From NCBI RefSeq assembly GCF_008831285.2, contig NC_045142.1, positions 18,477,354-18,541,353 of the forward strand: DNA of 64,000 bases, given 5' to 3'. A program made the position numbers and the translations under genes. The notes under the pieces were generated by a model. That model made no database searches, was not told the origin of the DNA, and was given only the letters and a program-made list of their open reading frames with translations. This DNA comes from Nymphaea colorata. Taxonomy: Eukaryota > Streptophyta > Magnoliopsida > Nymphaeales > Nymphaeaceae. Positions 32,365 to 43,400 of this stretch are shown here, one piece after another. Each line of letters opens with the position of its first letter. Within the stretch, counting starts at the first letter, position 1.

Positions 32365-33544
32365 GTGAGTTCTCCTTCTATGATATTTGCAAATTTAAGT
32401 ACTATTCATAAGTTAAATGATTCAAATTTTAGAAGTAAGAAAAGAAAAACTATTAAGGAATTTGCAGTTGACCAGTCATCTATTAAGAAACAAAAGAAGC
32501 ATAAGGAAAGCCAATTAGGCTGCTTCTTTTGTAAGGGTGAAAGGCCATATGAAGAATAATTGTACTAAGTTTCACGCATAGCGTGAAAGGAAAGGTATAC
32601 TTCTCACTTTGGTTTGTTCTGAGGTTAATTTAATTTCAATACCCCGAAACACTTGGTGGGTAGATTCAGGTACTACTACTCACATAAGTGTGTCTATGCA
32701 ACGCTGCCTAAATTGTCGAACACCAAATGATACTAAAAGATTCATCTATGTGCGCGATGGCAAGAAGGTGAAAGTTGAAGTCATAACAGATTTTCGGTTA
32801 TTGTTAAAGACTGTCTGTTATTTAAATTTGATAGAAACTTATGTAGTACCGTTTTTTGATGGAATTTGATTTTTTATTTTTTTACTGGACAAATTTGGTT
32901 ATTATTGTTCATTTGGAGGAAGTAAATTTAAGTTGTTTCTGCACTCAAATTTGATTACCACTGAGTTTTTTTTTGTAGCGATAACCTCTATTTGCTTGAG
33001 ACAGTTACTTCGTATCATGAAATCCTGTATGTTGTAGAAAGTGATACTAAAAGAAAATTAGCCAATGAGAATTTTGTTATGTTCTGGCATAGGCGCTTAA
33101 GACATATCTCTAAAAAGAGAATAAAAAGGCTTATGTCAAATGAAATTTTTGAGTCCATTGATTTTGTAAACTTTAATGTTTGCATTGAATGTATAAAGGG
33201 AAAACAAACAAACATTAAGAGGTTATAAGTTTTATAATCCATCTAGTAAGTCTTTCTTTGAAACGGGAAATGCTCATTTTTTTGAGGATATTGAGTTTGG
33301 GGAGGTGATCAGGTTAGAAGCATTGCCTTTGAAGAGAGACGTGAGTCTACTCATACAGATGTTGAAAGCAATAGTCAGGTCTTTATTATTGGCATTGTTC
33401 CATCAACATATTCAGAAGAAGGCAATGATGTTCATCTCCCTACTGAAGAACAAACTCACCAACCTCAAGAAAATCAAGTAGATGTGCCACTGAGGAGATC
33501 CACTAGAGAAAGCAGAAATACAATTTCAAATGATTTTATCTAAG
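32365..33544 (+). pseudogene. nested copia gag-pol remnant with internal deletions
   Basis: A gag N-terminus (LSTIHKLNDSNFRS) passes directly into a Lys-rich segment and a broken zinc knuckle (GCFFCKGERPYEE, stop). This implies that most of gag is deleted. Protease retains the active triad in TWWVDSGTTTHISVSMQ (about 32654). After a frame break the pre-integrase domain follows (MFWHRRLRHISKKRIKRL, VCIECIKGKQ, to 33228), then at once the linker (SFFETGNAHFFEDIEFGEV) and the SRNTISN-like segment near 33520. The integrase catalytic core is therefore deleted, and everything after the linker is missing. Confidence 0.8.
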
Positions 33545-34364
33545 GACTCCGCATCTGCACCAGCTGCATCGTCTGCGTCACCCAGGGACTCCATTTCCAG
33601 CCTTGTCCGCCTCTGCCAGGCGTGCCGCCTCATCTCGCGTCCATAGCTCCTGCAGTGGCCAGAACAACTGTTGTCGTCAGTTCATCTCTGTCCGCTCAGC
33701 CAGCAAGGCCGAGCCATCAGCATCCAATCGTCTGCGTCCGCTCGGTCATGAGGGTCAAGCCATCTTTTATCTTTCGCCTAGTCCACCATGGTCAGGAGGG
33801 CTGCGACTTCTTCCCCACACTCGTAGCTGTAATACACCCAGGATGGCTAATTTGTAGGGATTCCCCAGGTGTCATCCTACAGTCTTGGCCGAGTGTCTCT
33901 CGGTTGGTAACACTCTTTTCTCCCCCCTTATTGTTTCATGGGTAGATATACTTGCATATTTGCTTTTGTATTTGTTTTTAGCCCGGCTTGGGCCATTGCG
34001 ACCCCGCGCGGTCCCTCTAAGGCTCTCGGCCAAGGACACGACCGTAGGGTAGCCAGACCTCCTAGGGTGGGCATGGTTTGCTCGTTAGTTGTGGTTTGTA
34101 CGTGTTTGTTGTGGTTTGTGAGTGAATTGAGCATTCTTTTGTAATCGTGCGCGTTTGTAAGACCTTTTACCCAATCTTTTGTAGTTGGAAAAAAACCTCA
34201 CGGGCAGGTATCCCTTTACTTGTAATGTTGTCCAGTTGTCCGACAGGATAGATAGATTGGAATTAATTTGTTTAGGTTTTGGTATTTGGGCTTTCCTCGA
34301 GGGATTCTGGCTTTATGACTGACTTGAGGCTAAGATTTGGTTGAAGCCGGGTGAGTGCCTAACA
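33545..34364 (+). repeat. gypsy 5' LTR (subtype A), right part
   Basis: Aligns with 42222-42790 (CGCATCTGCACCA..., CCGCTCGG, CAGCCAGACCTCCTAG-like text) and, at its end, with 46169-46252 (GGGCTTTCCTCGAGGGATTC to GTGAGTGCCTAACA). It ends in CA at 34364, followed by the primer-binding site. Confidence 0.85.
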
Positions 34365-34900
34365 ATTGGTATCAAACTACCTTGAAGAGCCAACGATAGT
34401 GTCAGTCGACAGTTTTTTGGTGTCTTCATCTTCGTTTCCACCTGTAGTACCTTCGAATTTCTTGGTTAAACTTTTTGGTCTTCTTGGAGTCTTAGATTGG
34501 TGGTGTGTACCTCACAATCAGGCCTTCTACCTTAGCAACCAGGTGCGGGTGGTGAACGCATCACTACAGAGGGTAGCTAAGGTCGCGGTTTGTCGTTGAG
34601 GTGTCAGGAGGACGCGGCGATTTAGTCCTCACTTTTTTGCCCGACCGAGAGCCTGGTCAAGTAGCCAAGGGCGGCTGCAGGCGGGCCAACCCAACTTCCT
34701 TGCTGACGAGCGCACACGCGGCATCGGTGTCAAGGGCAGCGACACAACCAGCTTGTGGGTTAGGCAGCTTCGGTAGATTGCAGATTTTGGTCTTCTTAGG
34801 CAGTTTGGACAGATTTTAAGTTTTAGTTTTCTTTGATTCAGTTTGGTCCATCAGACTTAGTCTATTTTGAAATAAGTGGTCAGTTTTATAACTTTGAGAA

Positions 34901-36520
34901 ATGGGCAAGAAGAAACAACTCTTGTCTGAGTCCCTCTAACAAGAGGAGACCTCTAGCCAAGAGGCACCCCAAAATACGGATTCCGTAGAGATCCAAACTT
35001 TCGGGACGGAGCGCATAGGCTTCATGGAGAAGGAAATGGTGCAAATATGAAGTGAGATCACCGATTGCAGAAGCCAACTCTCTTGGTTGGATGGTATGGA
35101 AGCTATGATCTGGGCTATATCTGCGAATCAACAGGACTCATAGGTCCAATGACCCAACCCGGGATCGGATAAAGGAAAGGACCTTCTCGAAGAAAACCCT
35201 AGCCCTCCAACTTTCCCTGAGGGAAATGAGCCTAATGCTCACACTTCTCACGTTGGATCCAGTCAGGCAGGCGCTAGAATAAATAGTGAAAAACAGTCAG
35301 CACCCGAGCCTGAGTTGCAAATTTTGAGTGGACCTTTGAATGGACCTACATGGTCAAGATAGTTCCCTACGGACCTCCTTCTTTTGGTTATGGACCACCC
35401 CCTCAGTATGGTCAAGGACCCCCTCAGTACGGCCAAGGTCCCCCACAATATAGCCAAGGCCCCCCCTTCGTATGGCCAAGTACCACCACCGTATGGTCAT
35501 GGACGACCTCAATTCGGCCATTTTAGTAAAAACAGATATTGGAGAGGCCAAGATGAGGAAAATGAGTTGTATAGTTATGGGCCAGAGAGAGGAAGAGGTA
35601 ACAGACCTCCCCAACAAGGGCGAACCCCATCCGTGGAACTAGACTTTCCTAGGTTCAACGGAGAAGACGTGAAAGAATGAATCTTTAAAGCAGAACAATA
35701 CTTTGGGATGAATGGATTGAGATAGCCATCATGTATTTCGAAGGGGAAGCACACGTGGTATCTATGATTAAAACGTAGTCACCCAACACTTTAGTGATTC
35801 TTCGTACACCGACTTCGACATAGAGTTGAAGAACCTCTGTCAGACCTCATCAGCACAAGAATACCATGGAAGATTCGAAAACCTTTCCAGCATGGTTGAT
35901 TGGATAGAAAGATCCTTAATCAGATCCTTTGTAAGCGGTCTGAAAGAGGATGTGCAAATTGATATGCAGGCTCAATGCCATATAGATTTGGTTGAATGTT
36001 TCGTGACAGCTCGTACCATTGAAGAGTGAATCCGCCGCAAGGAAAACCTGAAGAAGCCCTTCCAGGCAAGTGAGCCCAATAAAAGCCGAGTTCCCCCTCC
36101 CCGGAACCCTCCTTACAAAAAAGAGGAACCCAGGCCAGGTTTCAGAGATAGGGTTTCCATTACATATGTCAGTAGAAAGGAGCGGGAGGAAATGATTAAA
36201 AATAATCAATGCTTTAATTGCAAAGATAAATGGCGTAAGGGCCATGTATAGAAAGAATTTCGAGCATATGAAGTCATTGATAGTGAAGATGAGAGTCAGC
36301 CGGTCCCATTGGAAGAGATTATACTGGCAGAAGAACCAGGTCCGTCCGACCCAATGGTAGAAGGTGAGAGCACATATCATTCCATGATGGACCCGAACAG
36401 ACCCAATGCTATGTGGGTCATGGGTAAAATCAAGGGAAAGAAATGATAGTCTTACTGGACTCAGGAGCAACTCATAATTTTATGAGTCTTGGGGCAGCAG
36501 AAGCGATAGACTATCCCTTG
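34901..36520 (+). pseudogene. gypsy gag remnant
   Basis: The ATG at 34901 (MGKKKQLLSESL) is stopped at codon 13 (34937). Further on, a Pro/Gly/Tyr-rich linker, the gag core (LDFPRFNGEDVKE, KAEQYFGMNG, then NLCQTSSAQEYHGRFENL and SFVSGLKEDVQIDM at 35826-36029) and a zinc knuckle (CFNCKDKWRKGHV followed by a stop where Cys is expected) appear in changing frames. The aspartic protease region (LLDSGATHNF type) is at about 36450-36490 in another frame. Not translatable. Confidence 0.82.
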
Positions 36521-36679
36521 ACATCCTGAACACCTCTTACAGTTGTAGTGGGAGATGGATCAAGATTAGCTTGCACGTATTCGTGCGGAGTAGAGCTACT
36601 GATGCAGAAGTCACCCTTCACAGTCGATTTACTGGTGTTACCAATCAGGGGCATCGATATAGTTCCTGGTGTTAAGTAG

Positions 36680-39642
36680 TTGAAGACCCTTGGTATTATA
36701 TTTTGGGACTTCAAGAATATGACTATGACATTTGTTAAGGAGGGAGGTGACAATCCTGTCACCCTAACCGTAGTAAACACCGTAGTTGAGCCCAAGGCCA
36801 CGCTCAAAGCAATTGTAGCGCAACAACCGGCTTATTGGGTAGCCGCCTGGCTACCGATGTGCCACCAGTTGAAAAGACAGAAGAGGAAGTGCCTCCTGAA
36901 ATCCAATGAGTTTTTAGACCAGTTTGAAGACGTCTTCAGAGAACCAAAGGGATTGCCCTCTAAGCGGGCATATGATCACCGTATCATTATGGCTCAAGGA
37001 GCCGAGCCTGACAATGTTAGACCTTATAGTTACATGTACAATTAGAAGGTGGAAATAGATAAACTCATAAAGGAAATGTTAGATGGGGGCATCATCAGGC
37101 CTAGTTGTAGTCTCTTCTCTTCGCCTGTCCTTTTGGTAAAGAAGAAGGATAACACATGACGCTTCTGTATTGACTACAGGGCTCTCAATGAGGCCACCGT
37201 GAAAAACTGCCATCCAATACCGGTCATCGACGAACTCTTGGATGAATTAGCTGGTGCCTATATGTTTTCAAAACTAGATCTCCATGCGAGATATCACCAA
37301 ATCAGGATGAATGAAGACAATGTTGAGAAAACGACCTTCAGAACTCATGACGGACATTATGAGTTCTTGGTCATGCGGTTGGATTAAGTAACGTACCAGC
37401 AACGTTTCAATGTTGCATGAATGATACTTTCAGGTGCCACTTGCGAGATTTCATCCTAGTATTCTTTGATGACATCTTAGTATATAGCAAAAACCTGTAG
37501 CAACACGTTGAGCATCTGAATGCAACCCTACAGGTTCTACGAGAACATCAGTTGTACGCTAAGTTGTCAAAGTGCAGTTTTGGCCAATCTTAAATTGGCT
37601 ATCTAGGACACATCGTGTCGCAAAAAGGGGTTCACGTAGACCCCAAAAAATTGAACGCCAATGATAGATGGCCACTGCCCAAGGACCTAAAAGAGTTAAG
37701 AGGGTTTCTCGAGTTAACAGTGTATTATCGACGGTTTATACAAGGTTATGGGATCATCGCAGCCCCTTTAACCCAAATGTTAAAAAAAGAGGCATTTGCC
37801 TAGTCAAAGAAAACTAGGGCAGCCTTCTTACACTTCGAGATTTCAATAAGCCTTTTACGGTGGAAACAGATGCTTGCGATGTCGATGTTGGAGTAATACT
37901 TAGTCAGGAAGGACATCCTATAGCATATATGTCAAAAGCCCTCACCAGCCGGGCCAAGCCTCTTTCCACATATCAGAAAGAGCTCCTTGCGATTGTCCTC
38001 GCCATAGAAAAATGGTGACATTATCTTATTGGTCACAGATTCATAGTGAAAATGGACCAGAATAGCTTGAAGTGCATGCTCAAGCAAAGAGTTTTTACGC
38101 CTACCCAGCAAAGATGGTTAGCGAAGCTCTTGGGGTATGACTTTGAGATACAATACAAAAAGGGTTCGGAAAACACGGCGGCAGATGCCTTGTCTCGGTT
38201 AACTGAGCAGTTGATGACCCTTTCGGTAGTTGAAACAAATATATGAGATAGATTGGCCGTTGAGCAACAGGAAAACGAACGGCTCTGACTTGTCAGAGCC
38301 TCAGTTAGTCAAAAACCAGGGTCAATACCTCATTACACAATGAAGGGTAATCTACTCCAAAGAAAGAACCGAACTTTGGTTCCCTTTGAGTCAGTGCTTA
38401 AGCAAGAATTGTTGTGCCATTTTCACTCGACTCCCTCAGCGGGTCATGAAGGAGTCGCGAAAACCATAAATAGAATCAAGACCCAATTCTGGTGGCAAAG
38501 ATTGAAACCAGATGTACAATAGTTTGTGAGGCAGAGTGCGCCAAAGGGAGAAATATGAGGCCATCAAGCCACCGGGCCATCTTAACCCACTGCCTATCCC
38601 TACCAAGCCTTAGACCGATGTCACAATGGATTTCATTGACGCCTTACCAAAGTCGAAAAATAAGGAAGCGGTCCTAGTTGTGGTAGATCGGCTGACTAAA
38701 TACAGTTATTTTGCACCCTTTCCTCGGATGTATCAAGGGCCAATGGTAGCTTCAGTATACCAAGAGTAAGTGGGAAAACTCCATGGAATGTCTGAGACGG
38801 TCGTGTGTGATAGAGACTCTATCTTCATGAGTGCATTCTGGAAGGAGTGCATGAAGATGATGGATACCACTCTCCAATTCAGTACAACTCATCACCCGCA
38901 GACAAACGAGCAGACTAAAATCGTGAACCGGTCTTTAGAGACCCACCTGAGATGCTTTGCTGGAGAGATACCTAACTCGTATGGTCCTACAACACAAGTC
39001 ACCACTCATCTACGAGCATGGCTCCATACGAGGCCCTGTACAGATTCCCTCCTCCAACCATACCTAGGTACGAAGGAGTAACAACAACAGATGGTAATGT
39101 GAATTGTGAACTGTGCACCAGAGAAGAGGCATTAGACTCCCTTAGAATAAACATAGCAAAAACGCAGAATCGTATGAAGCAGACATACGAGAAGGGTCGA
39201 ATGGATATAGAGTTTGAAGTGGGTCAGTATGTTCGGCTGAAGAGGCTTCCCCTGAAGCAGAGGTCCCTTATGAGACAACATTATTCGAAACTTCTTTCAA
39301 GATTTTATGGTCCATATCCGATACTACAAAAAGTGGAAAAGGCCGCCTATCGGCTTGGTCTCCCTAGAACAATGACAGTGCAGTCCATTTTTCACGTCTC
39401 ACGGTTAAAACCACATCACGGGGACATTCCAATTGAAATTGAGCATGTTCCGAGCCAATCACCCACAACTTATCAGATTATGAAGCACATGTATATGCAG
39501 AGGCAACGCAGAATGAGGCATTTGGTCCTTGTAGAATGGGAAGGACCATATCAAGGCACACATGGGAGGAGTTTGAGCAGGTTGTCCATCGCTTTTCAGC
39601 TGATCGAGCTTGGGGACAAGCTTGATTTAAGGAGGGAGGATC
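36680..39642 (+). pseudogene. gypsy pol remnant (RT, RNase H, integrase, chromodomain-like)
   Basis: Reverse transcriptase: [42 protein letters not shown] (37199-37387) and [11 protein letters not shown] (about 37460-37492). RNase H: VETDACDVDVGVILSQEG and YKKGSENTAADALSR (37860-38246). Integrase: TPSAGHEGVAKTINR, MDFIDALPKS, VVDRLTKYSYF and CDRDSIFMSAFWKE. The third catalytic position reads NEQTKIVNR where a Glu is expected (AAA codon at 38917-38919). The C-terminal part (39018-39656) has FHVSRLKPHHGDIP and VLVEWEGP followed by a frameshift. At least a dozen stops and several frameshifts make it non-functional. Confidence 0.87.
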
Positions 39643-40996
39643 TGTTACAAACGTAGTCCTATCACGGTCACGGTGCCAAGAGCAGCCAAGGAGCGTCGGC
39701 CAGGCTAGTCACATGCATAGGCGCAGAGGTTTCAGTGCCTAAGGAGGTTGATCAGGAGTTCAGAGATACTGTAGAGGGAGGAGCGGGCGGAACATCAGGG
39801 GCCGAACACGAACAACTTGAGGAAGATCTTCAATGTGTGCATGGACCAAGCCAAATACTTGCACCCGGTCTAGGTCAGTCGGTCCTGAGTCTAGTCTGAA
39901 CCCGGGTCAATCGCGATAGCCTAGGACCAAGCCTAGGCAAATTACAGGCTGAGCCTATAGGGCGCAGCCACGACACTTAAAAGAACAGAGTCTGGGTGGT
40001 ACCCAGACAACATCCACTCGCGCCCACAAGGCTCAAGTCTAGCTAGGCTTCCGAGACGTCTCGTCTCGGCTTTACATTTCAGCATTTGCTTTGAGTTGTG
40101 TGTGCATCGCGGTTTGAGTTGCTTAGTGAACCAAGACATTGAAGAACTATTTAAACAACTATGTACTTTGCTTTCATATGCTTTGAATGAAATTGGAGTT
40201 TATTTGGGACATCGTTGTCTCTCTCATCCTGTCTCTGTCGCAACTAAGTCGCTCTCTTCTCCGGCGGTGGCCGAGAAGTTCTTCCAATCCCCGTGACCGA
40301 TGAAGGTTGGTTGGTTCTCAAATATTTTCGACTTCATCCTCACCTACCTCGGAATCTCTTGCCTTCTTCTCAACCCGTCGGCCGAAGAAATTCATGGATA
40401 GAAGTCCGCGTGAGGTTGCGGCCAAGGCTAATTTTGGCGATCTCTTCCTCACAATTTCCGAACGAAGTGATCTCAAGAGAGCGTTTAGTGCATTCTCCCC
40501 AAATCCCACAGGAGTTTAGAGGTCATTCGCTCCACCGGAAAGGCTGTTTAGGCATTAGACATCCGAGCACAGATCACCGGCGTCCTAGGCAGCAATATGA
40601 CATCCGACATTCTCAATTCAAGCAAGTATCATCGCTTATATGATAGATGACTGGGATACTATCGATAGGAAAGTCGAAGCTTGAATTCGGTTCCACGAAA
40701 TTGGGTTTGTCCCTCAGCTTACACCGAGAGATCAATCTGGTTTCCGCGGTTGAAAATTCCACAATGACTTCTTCAATCGGCCCCACTTGCTATTCCGCAT
40801 AAGTTTCGATCTTGCCCAAGAGGATAGTGCTCGAAAGTATTCAAGGAGACGATCGAAATTGAGGCTTACGTTCTCAGGTTAGGCCTGTCACTTCCGCCAA
40901 AATACAACAGCTTTATGATGCCTATTGCGGCCAATATGGGCGTGCAATCAACCAAAGCTCATTCCCAAAGACGTCGCCCAAGTGAGTTGCATCGTT
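39643..40996 (+). repeat. start of the gypsy 3' LTR, segment absent from the 5' copy
   Basis: It starts TGTTACAAACG right after the polypurine tract, as expected for a 3' LTR, but this 1.35 kb has no counterpart left of 29410. Either the 5' LTR lost its left part, or this is a separate LTR. Open frames here (for example 40293-40643) are overlapping and unrecognised. Confidence 0.55.
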
Positions 40997-42790
40997 TGAC
41001 CAAGTCCCAAGCAAATCCGAGCTAAGACGAGGAAGTTCTAGCAACAGCCGAAAATCTATCATTTTCCGGTCGTCGTTGCTACTTTCTCGGCCAAGCTTCG
41101 GCTAGTCCGGTGAGTTGCCCAGAATACCCCTGGTTAGAATTAAAAGAATCAGATATAAATTGTATTGGCCAAGGGTATTGTCATCCTTGGAAAAGATTGT
41201 GGTTTGGGTTAGAAACCCTAGCTGCCAACTTGGAAGCTCGCATCTACCTCCACCTTGCACGTACTTTCCATATCACCAGCTGGACCCAGCCCATCCGATC
41301 AGCTACACGTGTTAGCCATCCAAGGAGCCACGTGCAGCTCGCCCTCCACGTCGCCCGACTTTGCTGGAAGTGGACCGAGTCTCATGCGGGCCTCCTCCTT
41401 CTCTCGCGGGCCACCTCCTTCTCGCGCGCGCCACCTCACCGCAATCCCCTCTTCTCGTGGGCCACCTCACCACTCTCCTCTATTCTCGCACGCTAAAGGT
41501 AAGTCTAATTCTCTCTTGGCGCCACTTGTCCCACTCGACCTCTTCCATTAGAATTAGGAAGACCCGGTCCCCTTCTCGCCACCTTGCCACTTTCCTACTT
41601 TGTAGGAAAATCACCCCCCTCCCGCACAACCCTAGCCGCCACCTAGCCATTAGCCGTAGCCATTCCTTTGTCAACCGCAACCCTAACCGTTACTCGCACC
41701 TAGCCCAGACCAAGCTCACCTAACCAAGCCCAGTTAACCAAGTCGACCCGGACCAACCTAGTCCAAGCTCACCTCAACCGGACCCAAGTGACCTTGACTG
41801 AACCCATCTAACCTAGCCTACACTAAGCCAACCCGAACCAAGCCTACCTCTTGATCCTTACTAACCGTGAGAAGATCAAGAATAAGAAGGCCAGTAGGAG
41901 TTACTTAGACTGATTAACCTCCCTTAGTTCTCAACCTACCCCGTAACCAAGCCCGAGGCCCATCGTCTGCTTCATCATTGCCAACCGTAGCCTGCCACCT
42001 CCATCGCAATTTCGGCAAGTGCTCATCCTTTGTCCTCGTCACACGAGGCCAAGCGGGCCACGCCTGCACCATCCATCGTCACTTTCATCGCCTGTCGTCG
42101 TCGACATCACCCGTGGCCAGGAGGGCCGCACCAGTGTTAGTCGCCCGTAGCCATCGCGCTCGGCCAAGACGGCCGTACGCGCGTATCGTCCCGTCAGCAG
42201 TCTTCCACTCCCACCTTCGCATTCCGCATCTGCACCATCCACATCATCTGCGTCGCCTAGAGACTCAAGCGCCAGCCTTGTCCGCCTCGGCCAGGCATGC
42301 CGCCTTGGCCAGCGTCCACAGCTCCTGCAACGGCCAGAAGGGCCGGTTTTGTCAGTAGTCGTCTCCATCCGCTTGGCCAGGAGGGCCCAGTCTTCAGCAT
42401 CCAATCGTCTGCGTCCGCTCGGCCTGGAGGGTCGAGCCATCTTCTGTCTTCCACCTATCCACCGCGGCCAGGAGGGCCGCGACTTCTTTCCCACACCCAT
42501 AGCTGTAATACACTGGGGACGGCTAAGACGTAGGGATTCCCCGAGTGTCATCCTACAGTCTTGACCAAGTGTCTCTTGGCCAGTAACACTCTGTTCTCCC
42601 CCTTGTAGCTTCGTGGGTGGTAGTACTTGCATCTTTTCTTTTGTATTTGTTTTTAGCCTGGCTTAGGCCATTGCTACCCTGCGCGGTCCCTCTAAGGCTC
42701 TCAGCCAAGGACACAGTCGTAGGGCAGCCAGACCTCCTAGAGTGGGCATGGTTTGCTTGTTAGTTGTGGTTTGTACGTGTTTGTTACGGT
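40997..42790 (+). repeat. gypsy LTR (subtype A), 3' copy
   Basis: The left 520 bases match 29410-29884. About 42222-42790 matches 33545-34110. The 700 bases between (41521-42221) are the part missing from the 5' copy. Similarity to the 5' copy stops near GTGTTTGTTACGG. Confidence 0.82.
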
Positions 42791-43400
42791 TTGAGCACTT
42801 GGACCTACGAAGATTCTTCACCAACGGGCAGTGCAGACGGTTTTCTAGAGGGTTTCAGCTTTGTGAGTGGTCTTCTTTGAGTTTTCTAGTCAGTTTGCTC
42901 ACGGATTTCTTAGTATCAGAATTCGGTTTTGAAGTCCTCACGGCTTCCGACATCGTACGTAGTTTAGGGCTTTGCTTGCTTCCCCTTAGCAAGTGAAGGG
43001 TTGTACATCTCGTACACCCGAGGGCGACCGAGCTCCCGGTACGTCACCGAGGCACCAGGAGGGTGCAGTGATTTAGGCTTGAAAAAGCCCGGCCGAGGGC
43101 GAAGTGGGAGTACCGAGGCGCTTAGGCGAAGCGCGGCACTAGGTGGGCCAACCCGCCTCCCTTGCCTTTAAACTCACTACCAGCAGCTAAGGCAGCGGCA
43201 GCGTAGGACAGCTGGGCAGTTTTTTTTTTTTTTTTGGTTTTTCAAGTCAGAGTCAGTCGGCAAATCAGAGTCCTCGGATAGTAAATCAGTCGGCAGTTTA
43301 GGGCGGCCATAGACGCCTCACTTGAGAGTGGCTGCTTGTCCGTTTTTGGATTTACGGGCGCGGGTGATACTTAATCTAAACCGCAGCTTACACGTCTGGT
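42791..43400 (+). repeat. gypsy leader-like segment
   Basis: Contains GAGGCACCAGGAGGGTGCAG, CCCGGCCGAGGGCG and GTGGGCCAACCCGCC, which parallel the post-primer leader of the neighbouring element (34600-34760: GTGTCAGGAGGACGCGG, GCGGGCCAACCCAAC). A 17-base T tract lies at about 43220-43237. I read it as the leader of a second, related gypsy copy. Confidence 0.5.

Larger units (their letters stand above)
29885..33544 (+). mobile_element. truncated copia element nested in the gypsy LTR
   Basis: A 462-base LTR, a primer-binding site, a long leader and remnants of gag, protease, pre-integrase and the integrase-RT linker are inserted after GGCAC in the gypsy LTR. The reverse transcriptase, RNase H and 3' LTR are absent. 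The element ends at about 33544, where gypsy LTR sequence resumes with about 700 bases of that LTR also missing. A single deletion across the junction explains both losses. Confidence 0.82.
34365..39642 (+). mobile_element. Ty3/gypsy internal region (chromovirus-like), decayed
   Basis: Begins with a primer-binding site (TTGGTATCAAACTACC, 34366-34381) and a leader, followed by gag and pol in gypsy order: protease, reverse transcriptase, RNase H, integrase, C-terminal chromodomain-like region. It ends at a polypurine tract (GGAGGGAGGA, 39631-39640) just before TGTTACAAACG. All genes carry multiple stops and frameshifts. The C-terminal VLVEWEGP and TWEEFEQ-like text suggests a chromovirus lineage. 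Confidence 0.88.

Noticed and set aside
35916-36470. 184-codon frame on the - strand
   Set aside because: Antisense shadow of the gypsy gag and zinc-knuckle region.
42039-42632. 197-codon frame on the - strand
   Set aside because: It lies in gypsy LTR sequence that is repeated at 33.5-34.1 kb, where the frame is not preserved. It is not a gene.
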